Of a stretch of DNA of 64,000 nucleotides, positions 25,301 through 36,463 are shown in pieces; within the stretch, counting starts at the first letter, position 1; every line of letters begins with the position of its first letter. The position numbers and the translations under genes are program-made. The stretch spans positions 3,534,001 to 3,598,000 of the forward strand of contig JARFXM010000003.1 of assembly GCA_029532625.1 (NCBI GenBank). Reading direction: 5' to 3'. Under the pieces are notes generated by a model, which worked only from the letters and a program-made list of their open reading frames with translations, did no database searches and was not told where the DNA came from. This DNA comes from Lomentospora prolificans. Lineage: Eukaryota > Ascomycota > Sordariomycetes > Microascales > Microascaceae.

Positions 25301-28300
25301 CGCTTCGTTCATCCATCCCCGTCATAGGTACAGCTGATCCTAGTTCGGGGATACACCGTCGACGAAGCCGGGTGTTTTCCACTAGAAAGGAGGGCCGCGG
25401 ACATAGTATTCCCTCGATAATGGAGCAGGAATGACAGGCCCATCGGCGATGCTTTGCCCTGTCACTGCAGACGCATTACCATGTTTCTTTTCTGGGACTG
25501 TTTCAGCTACACACCGTCAGTATCCCAAGAACAAGGTCCTGGTCTCTAGATGTTTTTCTTACACGCGAGCAGGGGGCATTCTTAGCTTTGAAGGGGAGAA
25601 GTATGCCAGGATCCACAATTTCAATGCATCTAGCCGACAATGAATCTCTCTCTCTGTGTGTGTTCTTGGGATATCCAGCCACCGCCTTTATCGGTCATAC
25701 ATTTCGTGTCCTGTTATCCTCCCCGTGGGCCCTAAACTTGGGGAATGTGATATCCGACTAAATCCACGCCTGTGAGAGTATTGACTGTCTTCTAGAATCC
25801 TAGGTATGGTGGCATGGGCCAGCCCTTCCCGATCTAAAAGGCCATGGAGGATGCTGTCCTCTTCTCTCCAGTCACTGCATGTCCCTCGAGCCGAGTGCAC
25901 AGATAAGAAGCATCTATCCTGCTCGTGTTCGTGACAAGCCCTTTTGACGTAGTAGACAGACATTGGCCGTTTTATTCGAGACAGTGGCATGTAGGGAGTG
26001 GTTAGTTCGGCTACAAAGTAAGTTGGTCGATAGCATTCGTCCTTGTGGGCCAGCGAGAGAAATCTCCAAACCTCGGCAGACCCTCACCCCCAATGCATCC
26101 TCCTGTTGCCTGAGGTCAACATGGCTATCGTGTCAACGCTTGATATGCTTGGGGCATGCGTGTTCCGCTGCAGGCAGATTTCGGCCGCTTGACCGTGTCG
26201 CCAGCCCACGAAAACGCCCTGTAGGGCATGTCTCCGTATCCATGATTGGCTGCTCTCTAAAACACCCTTCATCCACTGTCCAATGCCTCATCGGAAAGTG
26301 TGAAGTAATTGATAATCAACGTGGATGTGGAAACCATCCGCCCAACAACAGGTCACAGAACTCGTATCGCTCGGAGCTTCCCAATCCCCGTATCCCAGCA
26401 AGTGAGACCCTCCACGAGGATCCCTCAGGTGGGCAAGCGCAAGCTCCTCCTCCACACAAACTCGTAACCGAAATCGAGAGCAGCTCTGGGTCTAATACAC
26501 CATACTTACCGTCAGACTCGCTATCTCGCTGGCCTTGTACTGCCCTAAACATCAGTCGGGAAATGCGTAGGGTCCTCCATGTGTTACCCACACTCATGTC
26601 TTAGCGCTATGCCTTTTTTTATTTATTCTTTTCCGTATACTGAAGAAGAATGTCTTACGAGGGAACTCATCAAATTTGACCATAGAAAACAAAAAGTGGG
26701 ATTCCAGGCGATCGGAATTTCTCAAGGAAATCCCGTCACTATATTTGTGCTGGAGTAAATAATCAAGAAGAATCAAGCCTCAACTGAGGGGTTTGTGGTA
26801 CGGAGACGTGTCGTATCAGTCATGTGCAGCCGCGAGGCTCCTCGCCACCATCATTACGTCTCTTAGATATCACATATGAGGAAGGTTTACCAAGACACCG
26901 AATACTGGCTGCAGATGGCGTGTTGATCGATCAATGTATTTGCCAATGCCGCCAAAATGGGGACAATGGGAGAGAGGAAGAGTGTGGTGGCAATGGATCG
27001 TTCTCTTGCAGCAATGGAAATGTACCTGGAGATCGAGCTTGAGACCGATCTGTCTGACCAATAAACCAGGTCTGCACCAAGGGAGCTTCGTGCCTCTACT
27101 ATGAGCGCTAAGCCAGCCTGGGTTTTAGGTCTGAATGGCCAAATTAGGAAAAGCAAGTGTCTTGTAGAGCCAATGCCCCCCATAACTGAGAATCATTTTC
27201 CAACTCCCCTTCCTTACCTCCACCTCGGAGTGTGTGAGAGGCCTCAGGAGGGTTTTAAAGTTCTGTCTTATCGAAAGTAAGACCAGAAGTGATGAGGAGT
27301 CCGGTTAGATATCAGATCACCGTGGCAATGCACTCAATCTATGATCTCGGACTTTGAGTATCATAACGTCTTACGACCCCTCGATGCGCATACGTACGCT
27401 GCCTTGGGAATCCGGATTAATCCTGGATATCCTTGATTCTGGTACCGGCAGAAGCTAGGTTTAGACTTTAAGGGCCGGCTTTGGTAAGACCGAAGCGCGT
27501 CACTTTACCTCACGCCGTGGCAAGGGTTAAACCTAGGAGAGTGGTCGAGAGACCGACGTTCTTGACATTGCAAGGTGATGCTAGAAGATAAACAGGATTA
27601 TGCTTAACTCGTAAGCAGGCGGCGCCGGGAGCACCTCCTCTTTTGCTTGACTCGTATAGTGTTGGCATGCACAGCTAGCCGTTAACGTTGTCCCTCAGGA
27701 ACCAAGTGAGCTGGCGGGTGCTTCTAAAAGTAGCCCACAAGGGTCCTTTGGCTAAGTTTGCCATCCATACCCCGAGAAATTGTGAGCGCGTCCGCAGTAT
27801 ATCAGGCTAACCTCCCTCTAAAGGTGCGTATTCAGCTGGCTGGGCGTACCATAGGGACCCCTCTCCGCCATTTGGTGCCTAATTGGCCCATAAAATCCGC
27901 GTTGCTCTGCATGACTTCGGCTTGCATGCTTGCATGCCGTTTGATGGCTAGGTAGGCCCCCAACTGTAGGTCGCATATCACTCACCGCTGCTCCTTTGCT
28001 GAACTCGCCCAGACACCCGAAGTACCTCAAAGCGCAAAAGTACGACTCGTACATATGAGCAGAGGAGAGTCTAGGATGGTGCAAGGCGCCGGAAAAGGAC
28101 CGAGCTATATTGGACGCAGAGGAAACCGCGGGGATCCCATTGCTTCAACCTATCCTCACTGCCGGACCACACAACAGCAGCTGTGTCCAAACGAGAATGC
28201 CATAACGTCCTCCCCAGCCGTGCATAATCAGTGACGTGGGTTCCTTCTGTGTAAAGCTCCCAGCAGTATATACATTTCCACAATGCGAGTTCTGAGCGGG

Positions 28301-31300
28301 GAGAAATCTAGGGCATCCCGGAGGGGTTGAAATATGGAAGACTATGATGTTTGTGAATGGGCGATGATATGAAGTGGTACCGGAGGTCATGCAAGGACGA
28401 GTACGGCAGGTCATACGCCTCTCGGACAAGGGGTCGCTTAGGTTGATGCACAGGCTACGTCGTCTAGCATGAGAAACTGCAGATAGATGGGAACGGTGTG
28501 GATGGCGGTTTTCAGCTTGGAGAGCATGCTCTCACTCTTACAAGGCTCCTCTTTGCCAACGGTCTGAGAGAGCTGAATGGATGGCAAACGCGAAGCTGCC
28601 CTGCGGGGAGACATTATTCGTCGCGTTCGTGCCGACCTGGCTTGAGGGATTATCCGACCCAGCCATCCGGATCATCGTCAGGCTGAACGGGACTGAACGG
28701 GGGGCCAAATGCTCAGCCCGTATTCCTAGCCAGACAGACATCCAGCTACCATCGCAACTGTAGCCAAACCGGGTGTTTTCCTGGAGCAGAAGCCAAGATT
28801 AAAATATCTTAAGCGTGATAGGACGGGATAACGCTGGTGCACTTTGGTCCATCTAAGTGCATATCATGCCACGGTAAGCCAGCTCCTCAGTCGGCGCAAC
28901 TCTTGCGGCCTTGCTCTCGGCGTCTTGCTTATTGCCATGAACCACATCGTATGCTATGTCGGGACAGGCCATTTATTTTCGGAACGGATAACAGTGTCAT
29001 CGGGCGTTATTCCTTCGTGCGACCACACCCTGATCGCGGAAGCCACCATGGGTCTCATAGGGCCGAAGACAGGGATTCCGCGGTCTCTGGCTTGGGCGAC
29101 ATGGGCCGGCGTGAATAGGCTGGACTGGGCCATAGGCGCTGATCCTGTTTTGGATGGGAGGTCCTAAGGATCGGTGTCACTCTCCCCTCGTAGAGTGTAT
29201 GAATAATTCTAGGACGAAAGCATAGTTCAACGTGCCCAACCCCCACGGAGATATTTACGCCGCCGGATATCCCCAACTCCTCGATCGCGACGCTGGTATT
29301 TGGTGGGCGAAGGTGAGCTGAACTGGGAAATGATAGGTAAGCAGTGGCCATGGAGTAGCCAAATAGTGGTGGCCGATGTAATGGCGGATCCAGTTCATGG
29401 TTCAAGTCTCCTGAGAGGGACATGTGAGTTCGGCAGCTTCAGTTGCCAAGCCCAGACGCGCAGTTCGTGCTTGATGATGCCCGAGTCACCACTCCCAAAA
29501 GAACAAGAGTGCAGTTGTACCCGTGGTGCCGTTTCAGTCCAATGGGTTCGGTCGCAGGTGTAACAAAGTGCAAACGAGGAGGAGATGGTCTCATGTCTCG
29601 GGATCTAGTAGCCATCGAACGGATGGGAGTTGGATAAACCACGAGTGTGAGAGAGCTTTAACGGATCGTGATTGCCTATATGGCTCCGATACTGAGCCGA
29701 TATGTGTTGTTCCCCGAAATTCCACTGTGAGCTCCAATCAACGAGGTAGCTTAAGGGAGAAGAACTTGAGAACTCGTCAACCGTCAGGGTTAATAACAGC
29801 CGGAAGATTGATGTCGACCCTGAATAGCGGTAGTTGAACCCCGAAGTGCCTGGTGTTGTTTTGAATCCTCAACAAGTCCACAGGAACTCTGAGAGAGCAA
29901 TCCCGGTGATACGTGCTCGAGAAAAATGATTAGAAACACAGCTTGGCTCGAGCCATAGCGGCATTTTGTGGGGCAAGTCCGCAATAGCAATGCCTTCTAT
30001 AAAGCCACGGAATTGGTTCGCGTTGAGAGGGCTTACTATTTAAACCGACGGCTCTAGGAGACATCACTATTGTTGAGGGTAAGCGGAATATGTGAAGTGT
30101 AGACCTAACCTCAACGGTGCCTTAAGACACCTCCTTTCTTCGCGGACGCGTAATATCGTCAGTCCTAGACTAGTATTGATCCATGGCACGTTGCCATCCA
30201 TCTGCCGGCACAGAAACCGCGTGCGGTGGGCGTACGGCTGGTGTTAGCAATAGGCCAGTGAGAACCACTTGGGGGAGAGCTTGGGATGCCAGCCGCCCAC
30301 TATTATACCTCATCGATTTTCCTTCACAAGTCCTGAGCCGGGCGTCGGGGTTGCAGGGGGTCTCCCATCGCGAAGGATTTTTTGAACCTGGAACACTCAT
30401 CGAACACCGGATATAGCGTGTGCAGTTGTGAGGATAGCTCTATATTTGCGAATCGGGGACTTTGGTCTGATGCCTTTCGAGTTCGGCCGGGCTTGCCAAA
30501 GCAATTCCAAACTCTTTAGCCATGGCGTAGTACAGATATAACTTCGCTATGAGGCAAAGGGCGCATGTTCGTTGTCCACATCCAACGACAGTCTCTCAGG
30601 CACCTAGCCGCGTTCCGCGTCGTGAACTTGGCCAGGATACCTCAGTATCACCCGAACATCCAATAAGCCAGCGGAAAGCCCCGTCACATTAGGGCGCCCA
30701 CAAAATTATCACCTCGGCCGCCAGTGCCAACTTTTGCGCCCAATAATTAGCTTGATTAGGTGCTGATGGAGTCAAGATTCACGACGTACCAAGCCAAGAG
30801 CGAAGAAATGGGAGAGCAGCTTCTCTTCCGAGAGCTCCATATCCACTGGGAGGCTAGCGCCACAAGGCGGCGTTCCGTGAGCGTTCCGTAAATGTCGACG
30901 AAAGCGCGAGGTTTGGAGACACTAAGAAGAGAAGGGCTTACATTTTAATTGTCGGGTTCAGCGCTCAATTGACGCCTTGCTGGCTTGGACAGGGCTCAAC
31001 TGATTTCGCCAGGCCAGCTGATGCAGAGGACAAGGCGCCTGGGCAGGTGCCTAACCCATGTGGCTCAGAAGGAGCCTTGTAGGGGTCTCGCCCCTGCGTC
31101 TGACGTCAGCAACAGCTCCATCTCTAATTCCTCTTCCTTCGCTGGAACCCAATTTCTGTCAGCATCGAGCTTCAATTCCCGATAATTGAAGCCTCCTTCC
31201 GACTCACCCGCGTTGCCGTGGCGCGTGATCTCGGGAAACACATGATCGCGCGACATTCTCTGGTAGTGAACAAGACGACATTATCTCAACATCGTAGCTC

Positions 31301-31402
31301 TTTCGCGGCGGTCTCCAGTCCGTGACAACCTCTCGTCGATACCCACCAAAATATTGCAATTCAACCGAGCCCCAGTATTAAACACGATCAACATCCACCG
31401 AC
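19320..31402. other. 12-kb gene-poor interval beside the melanin regulator
   Basis: Between the regulator's start and the DUF92 gene I can support no gene. The first several hundred bases must hold the regulator's promoter and leader, and the last few hundred those of the DUF92 gene. The remaining open frames are short (the longest about 213 codons at 25963-26604, lacking an ATG start) and show no ketosynthase, acyltransferase, transposase, reverse transcriptase or other motif that I recognise. Base composition appears balanced and CpA is still common, so heavy repeat-induced point mutation is not obvious. A melanin PKS would fit here by comparison with related loci, but I see no trace of it. 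Confidence 0.5.
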
Positions 31403-32671
31403 ATGAAACCGTACATTGCCATCCCGGCAACTCTTGCCTTGATATACCGTGCATGGTCGCATAAGTCTTTAACACCGGGGGGAATACTCGCGGCTGCTCT
31501 GACAGCGTCCGCCCATGCATACCACCCATGGAGCCTGCCTTTTGCGCTTCTGTGCATCTTTTTCCTCGCCGGAACGCGCGCAACCAAGGTAGGGGCGAGA
31601 AGAACTCTGCAATATCGGAGACTTAGGCTCAAGACGTGACTAGGTTAAAAAAGACATCAAGGCGACATTAACGATCCCTTCCAAAGGCACATCGGGCGGA
31701 GAAGGGCCTCGAACACACGTTCAAGGTTAGTACGGCGCAAGACACGCCGCCTCTCGACGTCAGAAAAGCTAATGCGGTTCTATCTAGTTCTTGCGAATTC
31801 TCTCGTTGCTTCCATTCTCTCAATCCTTCATGCATTTCAACTTCATCGCCGCGAGCTACTACTCACCGACCCCTCCAAATCCTCCGACGGGTGCTGTTAT
31901 CCCTGGCGCGGTGATCTGCTTCTCGTGGGAATAATTGCGCACTATGCTGCTGTGACTGCCGATACTCTTAGCTCCGAGCTCGGTATCTTGTCGAAAAGCC
32001 CACCGCGATTAATTACTTCTTTCACCTTCCGACAAGTACCTCCCGGCACGAACGGCGGAGTGTCACTTACGGGAACGCTAGCCGGAGCCCTTGGCTCTGC
32101 CCTCATCGCCCTGTCCTCAACTCTACTCTTGCCCACCTGCAATGATAGCAGTTCCCTTGGGAGCTATGAGAATGGCGCGTGGACATTGCAGCGCAGATTC
32201 ATTTTTGCAGCCGCTATCACCCTTTGGGGTACTCTTGGAAGTCTGCTCGACAGCATTCTCGGCGGCCTGCTCCAAAGAACGGTCAAAGACCGACGCACTG
32301 GGAAAATTGTTGAAGGAGAAGGGGGCGAACGGGTCTTGATTCTATCGGAGTCTACCCACACACCTCTTTCTCCTATTGAGTCGGCTGTATTCTCAGGGGA
32401 GGGCGAACATGCTGTCGAGCATACAGATGCGACAATTTCGACTGGATACGAGGCGAACAAGGACGTTCTCAAGAATAGGTTTGATGCCAAGGTGAGACAC
32501 CGTAGGGCTAGCTTTGGCGATGAGCTCCCTTCTAGGGTAATCGAGAGTGGGTTTGACTTGCTGGATAATAATCAGGTCAATCTATTGATGGCTTGTACAA
32601 TGACCGTAGGTTCCATGGTTGCGGCTGGGTATCTTTGGGATGTCCCCCTCAACACTATCCTCCCATATTAG
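31403..32671 (+). CDS. DUF92/TMEM19-family membrane protein
   Basis: Exons 31403-31588, 31644-31725 and 31788-32671 encode 383 residues. Introns of 55 and 62 nt begin GTAGGG and GTTAGT and end GACTAG and ATCTAG. The joined protein contains the signature parts of the DUF92 family: an N-terminal hydrophobic region, the segment around PSKGTSGGEGPRTHVQV, and the block TADTLSSELGILS followed by FRQVPPGTNGGVSLTG. Four to six further membrane segments alternate with a polar loop in the last third. Human TMEM19 and bacterial and plant relatives belong to this family; the biochemical role is not settled, although plant members have been linked to phytyl-phosphate metabolism. The transporter gene follows in the same direction about 560 bp downstream, which need not imply a link. 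Confidence 0.88.
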
Positions 32672-33233
32672 AGTTAGACAAGTTATACAGATTGGATTAT
32701 CAATAGCAATTTAATTCAACGTTTCCCTTAAGTAGGAGTATCCGATAACAGGCACCGTCACTCTTGGGAAGTTCAAGGCAGTGCGTATCAGCCCCGAAAG
32801 TAGGAGTCAGCCGTAGCCCCTTCCCTACCGCCCATAAACACCTTCCTGCCAGCTTAGAATTGATCATTCCATATTTACAAGAATGGCTCGATAATCAATT
32901 GATCCTTCCAGGAAACAAGAAATACATGTAAGTCATAATCTTAACCACGTACGACAGTAATGGTGATGCCAGTAGGATACAGCAAGGAGAGTCGTCCTCT
33001 GCCTTTCCGTTCCTGCCGCGCTGTTCAGGAGTCATCATCTCCCTCCCCCAATTCTCCAGCTATCCAGTCCCCCTGTACTGTCTCTCTACTACTGCATCAC
33101 TTGCAACACTATTACGGCTACGTTTATTGTTCCAGAACGCCATACTTCATGTTCTCCATATGAGTATTCCGTCCTCTGTTTCCCGTCTCATATCATCCCT
33201 AATCCAGAGACACATAAGGCGCAAGCATCACCA
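32672..33233. other. Intergenic between DUF92 and transporter genes
   Basis: About 560 bp in tandem orientation. It should hold the DUF92 3' UTR and the transporter promoter. No further gene is visible. Confidence 0.5.
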
Positions 33234-36086
33234 TTGGCAGCCAGGCACAGGACAATTGTCCACGTTAGACTACGAAGCCAACTCCGAGTCCGCAGCAACC
33301 CTCCCTGTCTCGGTAGTTCTGATAAACCAGCAAGAGCAAGCATCGATAACGGTGATAAACACGCAATAGAGGCGACCCATCCAATAATGCCGACATATCC
33401 ACACTGGCCACTAGACGAAGGCCGTAACATGAGTGGCGATGACAAGGAGGAGATAAGGTCCACGTCGAGGCAGGTTTCAGCGCGCCGATTTTCCCATCCC
33501 GACCCGTATCAGTCTGCTCTTCGCCATCTTGACTTCGCACGGGCCTCACAGAGTACACCAAGACTCATTGAAGATTCTAGCAAGAGTCCCTCTTCAAAGA
33601 GACGGTCATTAGGCAGTGATCCAACCCAACAATGGACGAGGAATGCGGAAGCTAAAAGGATAGATCCACAGGGCATTGAATCTATACGACTATCTGAAGA
33701 TAATCGAAATGACCCAAGCCTTCGGCAATCTACGGGTCAATTCGGAGGTTTACTCTCCGAGGCAGCTTCAGTAGCCACGGATATCCTCCCCAGTCAAATT
33801 GGAGGCTCGGCCGAAGGAATCACTCGTGGAACGAATGCACATCAACAATTAGAGGCCAACTACCAGCAAGGTCCAACATTACTTGACATTTATTCCAGGT
33901 TATCCTCAGGGGAAACAATTCTAGTCTCAGCAACCGACTCGCCTCTCACCAGGGGCCGAGATGAGAACGACGTAACGAGCAATATAGAGGCTCGAACCCA
34001 GAATTTTGAAGGGCGCGGTGAAGCCGAAGGAACGTGCATCGGCGCCCCGAAAAGAACCCGGGGGATAGTCCCAAGCCGCCCAAGCGAGGTATCAAACCAC
34101 AGTAATACCATGACTCGAAAACCACCGGAGCCCGCCCCAGTTCCTAGTGAGGACGGACCATCGGAAAGGATTAGCCGGACTGCCCCGGGGGCACGACTTC
34201 GCAAGAGGGACCAAAGCCAGGCATATAAACCAATATATCCGACAGAGCTTGAACTTACTCCGCGAGACTGGTCTCCCTTTCGGAAAGCTTTTATTGCTTT
34301 AATCGCATGTTGCAATCTAGCTACCGTTCACACAGTCATCGGGTTATACTCCGGGCTGGTACCTTCTATCGAGCGGCCTGTGGGTTTCGATAACGATTCC
34401 GTCGATTGGATGGTATTCGCAAACGTATGGTGCTTTCTCGGAATGGCAATATCGACTCTACTTCTCTGGCCTCTCCCACTTCTCCAGGGCAGGAAGCCCT
34501 ATATATCCGGAGGATTGATCCTTACTCTGCTTCTTCTCTCACCTCAGGCCATCGCACTACGAGAAGACAGATACCTGGTCGAGGCCCGCTGGAGGCACAC
34601 CTTCGTCGTTACTCGAGCGCTGATGGGAGTTTCCTTAGGGCTGGTGCAGATGAATTCATTTGCAACATTGACCGACTTGTACGGGGCGTCATCAGTCGGC
34701 AAAACAGAAGATGCAAGAAGCCGAGGCGGTGGGATAGGGAGTTGGCTCGGAGTTTGGACCTGGTGTTCAATAGGCGTGCTCGCCTTCGGATTTGCCATCG
34801 GCGAGCTCATTGCAGGAGATCGGCCTTTGGCCTGGGGAATGTATGTCTCGATGTTGATTGTCGCCGTGACACTCCTCGTGAACATCATTTGCCCGGACTG
34901 TCGGGGTCTGTTCCACACCTATCCACGCCAGGCAACCGAGGCCCAATTCCCACTTGGAGAAATCACGGTCCACCGAATAAATAAGATTCCGACATGGTGG
35001 GGAGAGGAAATGAGTCACGGCATAATGCTATGCTTTGGAATGCTTCGACAGCCAGGGCTTCTGGCCGTCACGATATATACCGGTTGGGTGTATGGACAGG
35101 CAATTTTAGTCACATGGGTGCTTGCCTCTCTCACGTCTCGTATATACGAGCATTCTCCTATCTATGTCGGATGCATTGTGCTTGCCATGACTTCGGGACC
35201 CTTTACGGCCATTTTGTTCTCATCTGGGGGCTACATGTCAAGAGCGAGCCATGCCCTCGCCCGCAGCACGTTGAAGGGTGAAGGAGTGGACTCCGTGTCA
35301 GCCTTTGTCTAGCGAACCATTGCAATCACTAGCCTACTCTTCTTCATGATGGGATATACACTGGCCTCCGGTGGGCCGCCTATATCCTTCGCCTGGCCAG
35401 TGGTCTTGGCAGTGGGGATTGGATTCTTCTCCTGCGTGTCGATGGCCGACTGCCATGTCCTGATTATGGAAACATTCGACTGCTCGGATCTAGATCTAGA
35501 CCCGAATAGTCGCCCTCGACCCAGTGTTCATCAGACACACTATTCTTCATTCCCTCGCGTATCTGCTGGCTTAGCTTGCTGCCATGGCTTCGGATTCATT
35601 TTCGCCGCAGGCGCAACTTGCTTAGGTATTATTGCGGACCAAAGTCATTTCGACTTACAAGCAGCTGTCGCCACCGTGGCGGGTATCTTTTTTCTACTCA
35701 CGCTTACACTTTTGATCGTGCTCGTCCCCTTCAAGCAGTATGATCTAGGTGTACCTCAACTGCACGCGCACACTGAGAAAATGCGCCTCAGTTACTTTGA
35801 GCTCGGACAGCTATCGCGATGGACCGAGATTCGCCATCGCAGTAGATTCGCTCCCATGACGGAGCAGGGAAGCATGCGGAGGCGAAGACGGACGCCTAGG
35901 GTAACGGCTGCTGATAATGCCTTCCGGGCCGTACCAACAGCACGGGTAGCCCCGGGTAGAGATCCGGAACAGTGGACTATCCAACATGCCTCGCACTTGA
36001 TGATTTCGAAAGTGAGACCAATGGAGACAGAAGTTAGCCCGTCCGGGCCGGGTGGGAACGGTCACCGAAGACCAGGCCTAGGATGA
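33234..36086 (+). CDS. MFS-type 12-TM transporter with in-frame TAG
   Basis: One frame runs from 33234 to 36086 but is broken by TAG at 35310-35312. Upstream are 692 codons: a disordered polar N-terminus of about 340 residues, then eight membrane segments beginning near FRKAFIALIACCNLATVHT. Downstream, in the same frame, are four more segments, including SLLFFMMGYTLASG and AGLACCHGFGFIFAAGATC, and a basic tail. The whole has the 12-segment layout of major facilitator transporters; the substrate is unknown. The stop falls between TM8 and TM9. A single C-to-T change (CAG to TAG) would explain it. Alternatively a 63-nt in-frame intron at 35270-35332 (GTTGAA...CACTAG) would remove it, but the donor is poor and no good branch site is seen. 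The preserved downstream frame suggests recent loss, an unrecognised intron or readthrough. The start is uncertain: ATGs at 33234 and 33387 both fit. Confidence 0.75.
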
Positions 36087-36463
36087 GGCCGGGGCGCAGC
36101 AGAATATTGCTAAAAGGACGCATTTTATTGCAATTCTTTAAACCCCTTCAAAAACCCCCAAACTCCGTTTAATGCGACATCTGTAGTGATAGCCTTATAG
36201 AATAGACATGCTAATGTAGAAATAAAGAAAACCGAGCCGTTCTCATCTTACATCCTGAGCTTTTTGGACTCTTCCTTCCGCTTGTTCCCAATCTATTGCA
36301 ATGCTCATCTAACTTTCCTTTGCGTCTGTCGAAAGACGGGACAAACAAAAAGGTTATAGCCGATACATTATTACAAGCCGTGACCGAATCGGGGTATCAT
36401 GCGAACCGGAATTCCATTCCCAACCGTGAAAACAAAAAGAAAAAAAAAAGTGAAAAGGCATTA
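36087..36463. other. Convergent 3' intergenic spacer
   Basis: About 380 bp between the converging transporter and CFEM genes; it presumably holds both 3' UTRs. It includes a short A-rich stretch around 36435-36450 but no gene. Confidence 0.5.

Noticed and set aside
25963..26604. 213-codon plus-strand frame in the large gap
   Set aside because: It begins with TTG rather than ATG, has no recognisable motif or flanking splice pattern, and is isolated in a gene-poor interval.
19320..31402. Repeat-induced point mutation of an old transposon or PKS
   Set aside because: The interval does not look AT-rich and CpA dinucleotides remain frequent by eye. I could not calculate indices, so this is not excluded, only unsupported.
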